A stretch of 64,000 nucleotides of DNA from Diplonema papillatum (GCA_030068145.1 JAPJBO010000535.1:91904-155903); one strand, 5' to 3'. Shown: positions 44,001 to 54,209, numbered from the stretch's first letter. Program-made: numbers and translations. Notes: generated by a model from the sequence alone, not told the origin.

Positions 44001-47000
44001 TTCGCAACAGTCAGGTGGTCGCTTCTGCCCAGGGTTCCCCGCTCCCCGCTCACGTCGCCATTGTAGAGTGTGTTTCACTGTTGTGAATTTGGCACGACAC
44101 CACTCACAGTGCGTCTCTCTTGCCTCTGTTTCTTCTCATTTTGTAGACGCTTTTCCTCGGCAGCTGTCAACTAGCTCAACAAAAGTCTCAGGGTAAAGGG
44201 GCTGGACAGTGCGCACAGTTCCAGTTGGGTGCGCGCCGCTCCTCTCATCCTTATTCAACGGCGCGGCTGTATATCAGGGGAGATGATTCCCATAAAGGCT
44301 CCCAACAACCCTGCCCAACTCAGTCCGAGGGGTAGTGCACATCGACCAAACCTCCCCAGTTTTCGATCTCGCAGTTTTTCACGCAAAACCCCCTACAAAT
44401 CACTGTTTTGGACTGAAAAACACCTGAATTCACTTGTAATTTTTACTAGTGCACTAGTAAAATTTACAAGTGCACTAGTAAAATTTACAAGTGCACTTGT
44501 AAATTTTACTAGTAAAAGTGTAAATTTTACTAGTAAAAATTTTTTACTAGTAAATTTACTAGTAAAAGGGTCATTTTGCAAGTTTACTACTGCACCGTGT
44601 ACAGTGCAGTTGCCTTGGAGGCTGGGTGGTCGAGTTCTCTAAGGTGAAATGGTCAAAATTCCCTGGCAAAAGTGGGCCACAAAAAATTTTCAAAGTGTGG
44701 TTTTTGGGGTATTTGGGCCAAAAAAAAATTTTTTTTTTTCTGACCACCCACCATGTTGACCACCTTAGAGAGTGACAGGTAGCGTCCCCCCCACAGTGAA
44801 AATAGCCTGTATATAGGGGGGGGGGGGGGGGGGGGGTCAGGTCAGATTCTGCCAACGACTCCGCAATCTGGCCGCTTAGGGCCACCCCTGGGGGGGGGGG
44901 GGCGAATGGTGAACACCTGCGTTGTATGCAAGGGGGGCGAATGGTAAACACCTGCGTTGTGTGAAAGGGGGGCGAATGGTAAACACCTGCATTGTGTGAA
45001 AGGGGGGCGAATGGTAAACACCTGCGTTGTGTGCAAGGGGGGGCGAATGGTAAACACCCGCATTGTGTGAAAGGGGGGGCGAATGGTAAACACCTGCGTT
45101 GTATGCAAGGGGGAGCGAATGGTGAACACCTGCGTTGTGTGAAAGGGGGGAGAATGGAAACACCTGCATTGCGTGAAAGGGGAGCGAATGGTAAACACCT
45201 GCGTTGTGTGAAAGACTCGTGGTGAACGAAGCCGTGGAGTAACCACGAAAAACCTCGACTCGACAAGCTTCGCTCACGCTCCTGCCGCTGCGGGTGCGAA
45301 CACCATCATTCAACACCAAAACAGATGTGCGACGTGCAGAAGTACGGACACGTCGGCGTGCGTCTCGCAATCTGCATCTTTGACGATTTCTTGGAGCACG
45401 GCCAACAGTTCGCCATAAACTACTACCACGGAATTGTCGAACGACTCTGGCGTTTCGCGGACCTCCACGCGGACTGTGGGCAGTGCTGCTGCTATGGTTT
45501 GAATGTCGCAATTAAGTTCGGCGCCAGCATCCAAAACATGCAAGGCGGTCCGGGCCTCCCTCCGGTATGTTCCTGTCTTTGTATTCGGTGAGAAAAAAAC
45601 ACGCAGTCTTTTTTTTGCTTGGTCTTATTCTCCCAGCAAGATAGGTGAACACCCTAACACACACCTTCTCCCTTTCCGGTTTTCTGCGCCACTGACCGCA
45701 GGTCAGAGAAAGAAGAAGAAGAAGAAAAACGCCGCTCCTGGTCCAGGAACGTGGCGGTCAACCACAGCTTGCAAAGCTTGAGTCGGAGGCAGCACAGTGC
45801 CACAACCCCTCTGCCCTGTGGCTGACCGTCTCGACGAGCTTGTGTTCAATGCAAGCGCCAAGCCCAAGGTGCGCCACGCCTTGATGCTTGAGTTTGGGAA
45901 ATCGGTAGCCACTTGACCCGTAGGCCCGTGGCTCTGCAGTACCGCCGAACACGTGAAGCTTGGCTCCCGTGTAGCAGGCTTTCGCAGGTCAGAAATTTCA
46001 AAGTGTTCAATGTGTATGTGTGCGTGCTAGAGAAGGACAACCCACCTCATATAAGGAAAACCATTCCCACAGGCAACTGACAACCAGCAAATGCAGTGTT
46101 CTTTCGAGATCGAGAAAGGACGGGTCTTCGTTAGAGCAACTGCGTATACCAGTAGCTACAATTTACGTCAATCACTGGACATACAGATGTACTTTCGGCA
46201 AGTATTGTACATCTGATATTACCTTATCTGAACGGCCTTCGTTCTTTTGCCGCAAACAACTCGTGCACAGAACCTTTTCCGAAAGACTCTTGTTCATTTG
46301 TCACACATACCACACTGCACAGAATTTTGTCCCGAAGACTCTTGCTCTCTTGAAGGGCATGCTGGGAAAGAAGGACGACTGGGAAGCGGCTGCTTGCAAT
46401 GCAGTGAGCGCCCTGCTGTCCCTCCTCGAGCACTTCAACGGTCAGCCAGGTGTTAGTGAAGGTATGCACCGTGCGATATTTGTCCCTTTAGTTCATTACA
46501 CATACTGTACTTTAGGTAGGCCCATTGTATTCTAGTCAGGATTCTTCTAGTTTGTGTAGGAAGAGGAAGAGAAGAAAAAGAAAAAGCCACTCCGGGTCCA
46601 GGACGGTCAACCCCGCTTGCAAAGCTTGAGTCGGAGGCAGCACAGTGCTACAACCCCGTCTGCTCTGCCCTGTGTGGCTCAACGTCTCGACGTTGCTCGG
46701 GTTGCTTGTGTTCAGCGCAAGCGTGAAGCCCCAAGGTGCGCCACGCCTCGTTGCTTTAGTCCGGGAAATTGGGAGCCACTTGACCCGCAGGCCAGTACCG
46801 CCGAACACGAAGCTTGGCTCCCGCCAGTCGTTGCTGACAGCGCAACTCCCTCTGTGCGTGGTGATCCTTCTTCTTCGCTATTACACCCGGATAAATGACC
46901 CCCCGGGTTGCCAAGGTTAGGAACGGGCAAAATACTGTGGCGCGAGTAGGAGTAGAACTCTGTGCATGAGTCACATGAAATGTCGGTACACTTACAGACT

Positions 47001-47551
47001 TGGCTGGCCATAGATAAAGTGTGTAATCATGCCTGCATCCCTCTTGCCACCCGCCTCACAGCCTCAAGGGTCAACCGGAGACCCTAAAACACCGAACCTC
47101 TAAACGTCAACAAACGCTAGAAAAGGCGCAGTGCATTGGGCCTAAACCAGCAACAAACACACAGCCGAACTGCTTCCTCTCATTTGCCAACGCCTTCCAT
47201 GTGGGGGAGACGAGCTTGAAGCTCGGGTCGTGCATCAGAAGATTTTCAACTACGTGCGTGCAGGCAACGAGAACGTGGTCGGAGCAGCGAAGTGCAACAT
47301 GCCCGCCATCAAAGCTATTGCTCTTGCGGTATGATCCCTCTCTCCACCTTTCAGCGTGTTTTCCAGCGTTTTGAATCAAACACTTGATAGCGGCGCAAAA
47401 TACACCGACGTGAAACACGAGACTACAGTGGCGACACGCAACTAACACATCGAACCAAAACACACAGCTTATGAAGGAACATGTCGAGGAACCTGAAGAA
47501 TCTAGATTGACTCCAGAGACCGCTGCTGTCATCCTCGAGTTGTTCCAATAG
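32019..47551 (+). CDS. IPO5: Importin-5/Kap121-type karyopherin beta
   Basis: Eleven exons: 32019..32865, 33733..34222, 36526..36658, 36865..37164, 37736..38078, 39203..39505, about 39815..39986, 45325..45564, 46323..46461, 47165..47328, 47468..47551. Phases agree throughout and the protein is about 1070 aa, close to the roughly 1100 of the family. The sequence is a HEAT-repeat superhelix with typical signatures: an N-terminal ELMQALLSGENSVRNDAEKALEEAK, the acidic EDEEDEDYT insert of exon 2, NRHAALDALSNIAEGC, RYAAARAIAQFATDF and, in exon 8, VRLAICIFDDFLEHG. Exon 7 carries an acidic NDDEDER stretch like that before the corresponding helix of IPO5. The protein imports ribosomal proteins and histones through nuclear pores in a Ran-GTP-dependent way. 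Intron 7 spans 5.3 kb and is built from satellites and an inverted-repeat element. The exact ends of exon 7 are the least certain. Confidence 0.9.
32891..32950 (+). repeat. Intron-start repeat family R2, copy 2
   Basis: ATAAGCACCTGCTTTGTAGG begins 25 bases after the donor of importin intron 1. The block matches 20817-20875 in the membrane-protein gene, with only scattered differences through ATCAAAGGC. Confidence 0.75.
34930..35965 (+). repeat. 16-bp tandem array in importin intron 2
   Basis: Variants of the unit GAAGCAAAGTTCGGGC and GAAGCTAAGTTCTGGT alternate for about 1 kb, forming a 32-bp higher-order period in places. Copies are moderately diverged. The array lies in intron 34223-36525. 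Confidence 0.9.
36000..36215 (-). other. G/C-run hairpin and tRNA-like B-box fragment in importin intron 2
   Basis: A run of G followed by a run of C (36009-36030) can fold back. On the minus strand, 36150-36215 reads GGTGGCAGAGAGAGCGGGAA, then CCCGGGTTCAAACCCTGCC, then CACGAC. That is a box-A-like motif, a good T-arm and an acceptor-like end, but the middle is too short for a tRNA. It is probably a tRNA-derived relic. Confidence 0.35.
39583..39634 (-). repeat. Truncated fragment of SINE-like family R1
   Basis: The + strand reads AGAGCCACGGGCCTAC, then GGCTACCGATTTCCCA, which is the reverse complement of the 3' part of the other R1 copies (for example around 45890-45940). It lies in importin intron 6, opposite in orientation to the other copies. 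Confidence 0.6.
40449..41700 (+). repeat. 35-36-bp satellite array in importin intron 7, first block
   Basis: The unit contains GCGAATGGTAAACACCTGCG, then TTGTGTGAAAGGGGG; G-run length varies by one to three bases between copies. About 35 copies are present. The array ends in a run of about 20 G. A second block of the same unit lies at 44900-45215 in the same intron. Confidence 0.95.
41789..44601. mobile_element. Possible TIR element of about 2.8 kb inside importin intron 7
   Basis: The left end reads TACACGGTGCATGCAGTAGT, followed by ACTAGTAAA/ACAAGTGCAC-type subrepeats to about 41980. The right end (44410-44601) is the inverted counterpart, ending TTTACTACTGCACCGTGTA. Both inner edges share a TTCAGGTGTTT phrase, so the inverted repeats are about 150-190 bp. 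The interior has no convincing transposase. No target duplication was found; the left end abuts a C run. An alternative is a rearranged inverted duplication. Confidence 0.55.
43008..43082. repeat. Small MITE-like foldback
   Basis: AATATGTTGGACCGGAC (43008-43024) and GTCCGGTCCAACATATT (43066-43082) are perfect 17-bp inverted repeats around a short interior. A related inverted structure (GTTGGACCGGACAAAA ... TTTTGTCCGGCCAAC) lies at 42475-42541, and further GGTCCAACATATT copies follow at once. The family is nested inside the 2.8-kb element. Confidence 0.75.
44630..44790. repeat. Inverted-repeat element next to the 2.8-kb element
   Basis: The left arm CTCTAAGGTGAAATGGTCA and right arm TGTTGACCACCTTAGAGAG are near-complementary. 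Further out, GGGTGGTC is mirrored by GACCACCC. The interior contains A9T10 near 44725. It is probably another short foldback element. Confidence 0.65.
44900..45215 (+). repeat. 35-36-bp satellite array in importin intron 7, second block
   Basis: About nine copies of the unit found at 40449-41700, in the same orientation, end about 110 bases before exon 8. A long G run (about 44817-44836) and a second one near 44890 precede the array. The phrase CCAACGACT-GCAA occurs outside both blocks, near 41749 and 44854. Confidence 0.93.
45708..45982 (-). mobile_element. SINE-like family R1, complete copy in importin intron 8
   Basis: CGCAGGTCAGA flanks the element exactly (45697-45707 and 45983-45993), an 11-bp target duplication. 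On the minus strand the body starts GCCTGCTACACGGGAGCC and ends in a (CTT)n-rich tail. At about 275 bp it is the most complete copy in the window and can serve as the family reference. Confidence 0.85.
46561..46824 (-). mobile_element. SINE-like family R1, copy in importin intron 9
   Basis: An A/G-rich stretch (AAGAGGAAGAGAAGAAAAAG) leads into GGTCCAGGACGGTCAACC, then the shared AGGCAGCACAGTGCTACAAC and CGAACACGAAGCTTGGCTCCC. The last GTGTAGCAGGC of other copies is missing. No clear target duplication is seen. Confidence 0.75.
47038..47118 (+). repeat. Dispersed repeat family R3, copy 3, at an intron 3' end
   Basis: CAGCCTCAAGGGTCAACCGG, then AGACCCTAAAACACCGAACC and CTCTAAACG, matches 22111-22175 with more divergence. 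It lies about 45 bases before the acceptor of importin exon 10. Confidence 0.55.
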
Positions 47552-49080
47552 CAGCACTTCGGGCTTCGTTGCAGCTAAGACTCCTTCTTCTCCTTCGGCC
47601 GGCAAGTTCACACGTCATTCATTGTGAGCAAGTGGAATACCACTATTGGGCCGTTGCTAAGGAACTGCAGGTTGCACACCTGCAGTTCCTTAGCAACCGT
47701 CGAGCACCTGCAGTTTCCGACTCCCCCCCATTCCCCCCTTTCGGCTTCCTTCCTCCTGCATCACTCAGCCCTTTCCCCTTCCTCTCTATTCCTTGCTCCC
47801 CGTCTGCGTTTTCGTTTTTCAATCAGTTACCTACCGAAACCGTTTTGAATATTTACCTGCGTAGGAAATACAAACACAAATACTCGAAGGAAGAAATGCT
47901 GCATCACGTATTTGAAAGAAGTCTTTTTGCGTGTTGACGTCAGCTTTAAGTGTATCGTGCTTCCTTCTCAATGGGTCCTCCGAGTATTTTGCCGAGGCTT
48001 GTATGTTCGTGTAAGGGGCACATTGCACTAAGCATCGAAGAAAAGAAGTGAACACATGCCAACAGCCAAAAGTCAGTCTAAAACACAAAGAAGCGAGAAG
48101 CTGCGATCACGTGCAAAATGCAATGCACAACTGCTCGTCCTGCAATCCTCTCTCTGCTGCTCTGATTTGGCCGTGATCAAATACCAGTATAGGCATCAGA
48201 AAACAGCGCTACCAGCCTGCGATAGACTCTTCCTGAACCGGACTGCACGTGACAGACAAGGCTACTGACCACAGTTTCAAGACAGTTTCTTTTCGTCGCT
48301 TTGCTGATTTTAATCACGACCTCGTCTCAAAATCCTCCACCAAAACCCGGCCTTGCGCACGTGTTGTTGTATTGGACATGAGACTCCACCCTTCTCTTCA
48401 CCGAAAGACACAGCAAAACCCGCCAATTGCTGCCAGCCTTCCCCTTTCTCGGCCGTGTTTAGGGGGTTCTTTTCTTTGAGACTAGTTCGTGTTTACCTTT
48501 TGCGTGTTGCTTCAGTGGCATGCACACAAAGCATCATGAACACATCATCCTTTTTTTCTCCGTGACCACTTGCCCTGTTCTCCAGTCAGTCGGTGAACGA
48601 AGTATCTTTTTAAGCATTTTCGACTTGCTTCCACTGCGTATACCCGATGTACGGCTGTGCTATCTGTCTACAACACAAAGTCTCAAACGAACTTTTAACT
48701 CTGAAAACAAGTCGAGCTGCTGCCAACGACCGAAGCAAGATATCGGGTAGGCACTCTGAGTCTTTTTGACTGCATCCATACACCTGCTGACCCAAGCCGC
48801 CCACTGAACAGATTTTGAGTGCCGTAGGTAATTCCTTGCAGCTTCTCTTGCTCCGTGTAAAGTACCGCCAGTGCCAAAGCCCCCATCGAATCATACAGCC
48901 TTGGTGTGTGGAAGAAGCAACATCTGTGCACAACGAACGCATCACGATAACCCGAAGTCACAAGTAGGCCTTTCGCTCTAGCAAACTATCCCTCTTTAAA
49001 ACCCGCAAAAACGCTAAGAAGCCTAGAGTTTCAGTTCTCCCAACGAAAGCAAAGGACATGCGTGGCAAGCGTGTTGCGTG
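47552..49080. other. Intergenic spacer between importin and TMTC-like gene
   Basis: Contains the importin 3' flank with a perfect hairpin (47653-47697). Otherwise no coding frame or known element is recognised. A tiny ATG frame (ATG at 49058, eight codons including the stop) overlaps the TMTC start codon by ATGA. Confidence 0.5.
47653..47697 (+). terminator. Perfect 19-bp stem-loop about 100 bases after the importin stop
   Basis: GTTGCTAAGGAACTGCAGG pairs perfectly with CCTGCAGTTCCTTAGCAAC around a 7-base loop. Its position just after the stop codon suggests a 3'UTR structure or 3'-end signal, but a small palindromic insertion is equally possible. The terminator label is positional inference only. 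Confidence 0.45.
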
Positions 49081-52000
49081 ATGCTGCTCCACGTCTGCTC
49101 GGCTGTTTGTCTGGTGCTGTTGACGGCGCTGACCTATCGCAAGGCTCCTTCATGCGGATTCGTCTTCGATGATCACTTGGCCGTTGTCAACAACGACGAC
49201 ACGAATCCGACGTCGCCCTGGTCCGCGATCCTGCTTCACGACTTCTGGGGCAAGCCTCTGCGGCAGGCTGACAGCAACAAGTCGTTTCGACCAGTTTCAA
49301 CGGCCTCTTTTCGCTTGAACAGGATGTGGGCTGGGCTCGCCCCCTCCTCGTTTCACTGCGTCAACATTGCTCTGCACACAGCCGTCGTCCTGCTCGTGTA
49401 CCGCATCGCGTTCGAGAGGTCTGCTAGAGTCTCGCACTGCCGTTCAAGAAGTTCAACTCCTGCGCGGGCGAAGGTACACCCTAAACCAAGAGAACCTCAT
49501 GATACGAAAAGTCGACCAGGACAAACATCGCCGAGATCTGTTCCCGATGGCGGTGAAGGCGGACCTGGACGAACAACATCGGACGCAACCTGCGCCACTG
49601 CCGAAGGCCGATCACCTGCGGAGTTGAGCGCCGAGGGCGTGCAACCTGCAGAGCAGCCAGTCGATGCCCTCCGCTATTTTGCGGCGATCATCTCAGCAGC
49701 GTTGTTCGCTGTGCATCCCGTCCATGTGGAAGCTGTGACCGGAGTTGTCGGCAGGGCTGAGCTGCTGTCGTGCATCTTCTTCTGCACCGCGTTCATTCTG
49801 TTTTCTCAACGCGAGCAGCCATCCGCTCTCTGCTGCCTCGGCTTTGTTCTCGCGTCTCTGGCGGCCGCCTTCGCTAAAGAAACTGGCATCACGATCGTTG
49901 CTGTAGTCATCGTCGACGACGTCTTGTCTCATCGGGCTTTCTGCCTACATGTACCGGCTAAAGACAAGCATTCCAAACAAGTTCAAGCACCGCCTTTCGG
50001 TTCGCCGTCCAGTTCGCGCAGCGCGCAGGCGATAGGCTACTGGCCAAACCGTGACAGAGAAGCACCTCAAGGAGGGAACCCCAGCACACAACCCTCACAC
50101 CAAGCGCTGGCAGAAGGGCAACAGCCGCATATTACACAATCCAGTGTCCTCAACAAGACGCCGTGCATATTAACAGACGGCGAATCCGATTTGCCCCGCA
50201 CGTCTCCTCCTCCTCATTCCTCTCTTCTATCTTCCTCTTCCCTGCTTGCACAGCAGCTGGCCGGCTCTCGCAAGCTGTGGGTGTCCCTCTTTGTCGTGGC
50301 CGCGTACTTTCTCATTCGTTTGTCTGCCATTGGCTCTCTCGACCTGTCAGGCAGCCGTCTCCTTCGCAAGACCGAGAACCCTCTTCTGTTTGCGGAGAGC
50401 TGGTCCACACGTTTCCGCAGCAGCGTCGTCATTCAAGGTCACTACCTGCGCCTCCTCACGGCACCGAGTGCACTGTGCTGCGAATACCCCGCCTTCTGCA
50501 TCCCGTTGTCTGCGGGCTGGGGCGACATTCGCTTCTGGGGCTGCACGCTCGTGTTTTTCTCGCTTTGCTGGGCGATAACACAGGCGTGCTGCTCAGCCAA
50601 ATGGCGGCCGGTGGCTGCGTCCTCCCTGTGGGCCGTCATCAGTTTCATCCCAGCAACGGGCATATTCCTCACCATCGGTACTATGATCGCAGAGCGCCTG
50701 CTTTATACTCCCTCCGTCGGCTTCTGCGTTGCCGTAGGCCTCGGCACTGTGGCCACATTCGAAGAAGCCCTTTCTGGAGCAGGCGAACTATCAGCACCTG
50801 TCCCATGTGCAGGTACAAGAACCAGAGCTGCAGAAGAAGCGGGTCAAGCTCCCGAATCGCTGTGCGGTCGATGCATCTGGAGAGCACCCGGATTGGGGTT
50901 GAGTGCGCTTCTGTGTGTGTGGGTGGCTCATTGGTCGTACATGGTGGATGCTCGGAATAACGACTGGTACAGCGACGAGACGCTATTCGAGAGCGCGCTG
51001 CGGGTCTGCCCAGAGGGCGCCAAGCACCACCAGCAGTTTGCGATTTTGCAGCTAAACCGGAACCGGCCAGTTACCGCCTTGCGGCACTTGCGGCGCGCTC
51101 AGGAGATCGATTCGGAGTGGTGCGAGCCAGCGCTGTACATAGGGAAATCGGTTGCTTTGCTCGACGGAAAACCGCCGACGTCAACGAGGCTCCTGGAAGC
51201 GAGGATGTGGTGGAAGACGTGTGTAGCCTGTCCCTTTGTTGCCGGAGAGTGCTTCGAGCTCTTCTCCGCGGTGCAGGAAGGTCTCATTGCTACCGGCAAC
51301 ACCACCGCCCAGCATGAGCTGGGCGACGTGCTGCACGCCATGCATGAATATCGGTTGGGGTTGGCTGCCTACAGGCAAGCAGGTATCCTCTTGACAAGTT
51401 TAGCGCGGTTTCTACAGAAGATCCACAGGTCTACACAACCGCGGCAACGAAGGGAAGTTGCAATGTTGGGGGGCAGACGAATGCGTAAATGTGGTGCGTT
51501 TGGGCTTGGGTTGTGTACCTCGCGTCAGTCCAGATACTGGCCATTACTGGCAGCGCAGTGCGTGTCAGTTGTTACCAGAACGTGGCTTCGACGCCTCCAA
51601 AAAAAAAAAAAACTTGAAAGTGATGGTGTCTAAGCGTGGCCACAATTTCGGGTTCGGGGCCATAAGTGCGCCGTCACAAATGCTTCTTTTTCGGGTATTT
51701 CTCATAATTTCTGTGCACCGGTTGTCCACAGTTGCTGGCTGTTACTGGCAGCGCAGACGAAGCCGGATTGACGGGTACTCGCAAGCCCCCCTCAGAAACC
51801 CCACCCCAATGAATATAGGTCTGCAACGTTTCAACGCTGAAGATTGGGAAGGCGCGGCTGATTCCTTCCGCAGAGCCATTGGCAGTTGGTCTGTCACCGA
51901 GGAAGACGGTCTGGCCTCGAACACTATCAGCAACACCGATGCGAAAAAGAAGAAGAAGATGAAGCAGACCAAAAATACCGCGAACTCCGCCCCCAAGGGC

Positions 52001-53224
52001 TCAAGCCCAGACGAGCTTCAGCACCCATGCAACATCTTCTATTGGCTCGCTCAGGCCGAGTTGAACATGTTGCGTCACCGCTCCGCTCTCGAAGTGTATC
52101 GAAGGCAGTTTATAGAGTGCTCCCAGCGACAGCGCGCAGTGAACGCTGCGTTTGAAGGCATCATCCAGATTCTACAGGAAGCCGGCCGTTCCCCTCACAT
52201 CCTACACAGGCTCCACGTCTCTCCGGCGGAAGCGCTTGAGCTGCAGGCTGACGTCCTTTTGAAAGCCAGTCACAACCCTCTCATTGCGTCTCGCTCTGAT
52301 ACTGCAGATGCCCTTCTGCAATCTGCTGCAGAACTTTTCGCAAAGCTGGCAGATCGCGGTGACAGCGACAACGGCAGTGACGGCAAGTTATGTGCCTTCG
52401 CCGACAAAGCCGTCGAAGCCGCGGGGAGAAGGTCTCTCAACTCGCATGACGCTACCTTCTGCCGCGCGCTGCTTCTGCAGGTGTGACAACATACATTGCC
52501 ACAAAGTGAATACCTAGTTATGTGCAGAGCACACAGAAGTACATACCTTTCTTCGAGAAACACACAAAGGACGGTGCTGCGGCATGATTCGGCAACTGCT
52601 GTTTCAACGTACATGCGAATCCATGTGGTTCATGTACTCGAAAGAACTCAATGCTCAACGAACGAATGACGCGGGCGCATAGAGAAAGCATGACACCGTC
52701 CGTAAAGCAAAACACACTAAAATACCGTCACCGAAAGGCACGGGAAGATGTTGAAAACAAATAAAATTGTCGAAAAACAAAGAAGAAAACAAACCGAGAC
52801 ACTTCTTCTCCGGGCGTTCCAATCTGAGATCCGTCTTGCCGAAACTTGTGACGCCAATGCGTGTCACACCGCCGGTGTAAACGAAATTGAGGGTCTTGGA
52901 ATTCCGGGGATTAGTCAGTTGCTTGTTGCTGGACTCGCGTCTTACATTTGATCGTCTTCTTCAGTACTCGTCGGCAACACAGAACGAACAGAAAAACAGC
53001 CATACCACACCCAAGGAACCCGCCTTAACTGTCGATCGCGGACATAAAACAGTCCGGTACACGCTGAGTCTATCTAAAAATGTGCCGCAGCCGCATTCTC
53101 TCTGATCATACACACACAGGGAACGCACTGTGCCATGGAGACAGCGCTGCAGGCATGCACAGCGAACTGCTCGCAGTCGTATCGGAAGAAGTGCTCTGCA
53201 CGACAGAAGACTAAAAAGTCCTGA
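49081..53224 (+). CDS. TMTC-like O-mannosyltransferase (multi-span membrane region plus TPR repeats)
   Basis: Exons 49081..51382 and 51819..52480, and probably 53120..53224, join in frame to 1022 aa. If the donor at 52481 is not used, translation stops at 52486 (989 aa). The N-terminus is a signal-anchor followed by FVFDDHLAVVNN, HDFWGKPL and FRPVSTASFRLN, then ALFAVHPVHVEAVTGVVGRAELL, the hallmark of the TMTC family. NPLLFAESWSTR and HYLRLLTAPSALCCEYP follow (DUF1736-like). At least eight hydrophobic segments precede a C-terminal TPR region (RPVTALRHLRRAQEID; LQRFNAEDWEGAADSFRRAI; LAQAELNMLRHRSALEVYRRQ). TMTC proteins are ER membrane enzymes that transfer mannose to cadherin-type domains in animals. 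The luminal loop at about 49430-49650 is longer and more charged than usual. The acceptor of the last exon (ACACACAG) fits the gene set. Confidence 0.82.
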
Positions 53225-53424
53225 CATTGACACATTACATTCCTCAAAGCACGTGAGGAGTAAACAGAGTGAACACGTGCCGCGCGACTGGCGAAGAGCC
53301 TATGGGCACAGGCAGACATAATCTTGGGACAGGGGTCGAATACAGGACAGGTACCTTGAATACGAGAGGCACCTTGAATAGAAGAGGCATTTTGAAAATC
53401 TGGAAAAAACTTGGATATTTTCTT

Positions 53425-53525
53425 GGTCCGCAAAGCAGACCTTTTTTGACGGTTTTCTGATCGCGATGAGCTCCGATGAAGAGAACCGTGAAAAATAGAC
53501 CCGGGGACCACAAATTACGTGCGGC
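53425..53525 (-). repeat. Solo unit of the hAT-element satellite
   Basis: The reverse complement contains GGTCCCCGGGTCTATTTTTC, ACGGTTCTCTTCATCGGAGC and AAAAAAGGTCTGC, matching one unit of the array inside 15030-16768. It shows that the satellite sequence also exists outside the transposon, or that a second element has decayed here. Confidence 0.7.
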
Positions 53526-53882
53526 TTCCAAGAAGAAGGGTTCCCGCGGGTTCCGGGTTTGCGGTACTTTTTTCTATTTCTTTTTCGGAAACTTGCAGGA
53601 TCGGCACGCCGAATACAAGAGGTACCCTTCTTCTTGTATTCGACCCCCCCCCCCCCCAGTAACCCTGTTCCCGCGTGAAGGGTGTCAAGGGTCAACCCTT
53701 CCTTCAAATGTGATGACCGCATCATTTTCTGAGGCAAGATCGTCAATGCGACACGAACAAAACTTCCATTTTCCACTCGGGTCCGTTCTAGCAACCCTTT
53801 CCTTTTTTCTCATCTACCATTTTAAATAGATCGCTACGCAACGGTCATCCAGAAACGTCCAGAAGAAAAGAAGACAAGAGGA

Positions 53883-54209
53883 GGCCGCTCCGGGTCCAGG
53901 AACGTGACGGTCAGCCACAATTTTCAAATCCTGAGTCGAAGGCAGCACAGTGCGTCCGCTCCTGGTCCAGGAACGTGGTGGTCAACCGCAGCTTGCAAAG
54001 CTTGCGTCGGAGGCAGCACAGTGCTCCAACCCGTCCGCTCTGCCCTGTGGCTGACCGTCTCGACGAGCTTGCGTTCAGCGCAAGCGCCAAGCCCCAAGGT
54101 GCGCCACGCCTTGATGCTTTAGTTTGGGAAATCGGTAGCCACTTGACCCGTAGGCCCGTGGCTCTGCAGTACCGCCGAACACGTGAAGCTTGGCTCCCGT
54201 GTAGCAGGC
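53883..54209 (-). mobile_element. SINE-like family R1, two nested or tandem copies
   Basis: A truncated copy (53883-53953) containing GCTCCGGGTCCAGGAACGTG and AGGCAGCACAGTGCG runs directly into a full copy starting CCGCTCCTGGTCCAGGAACG and ending GTGTAGCAGGC. It lies between the TMTC-like and eIF2B genes. ACGCAAC occurs near both outer edges but is too short to call a target duplication. Confidence 0.75.
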
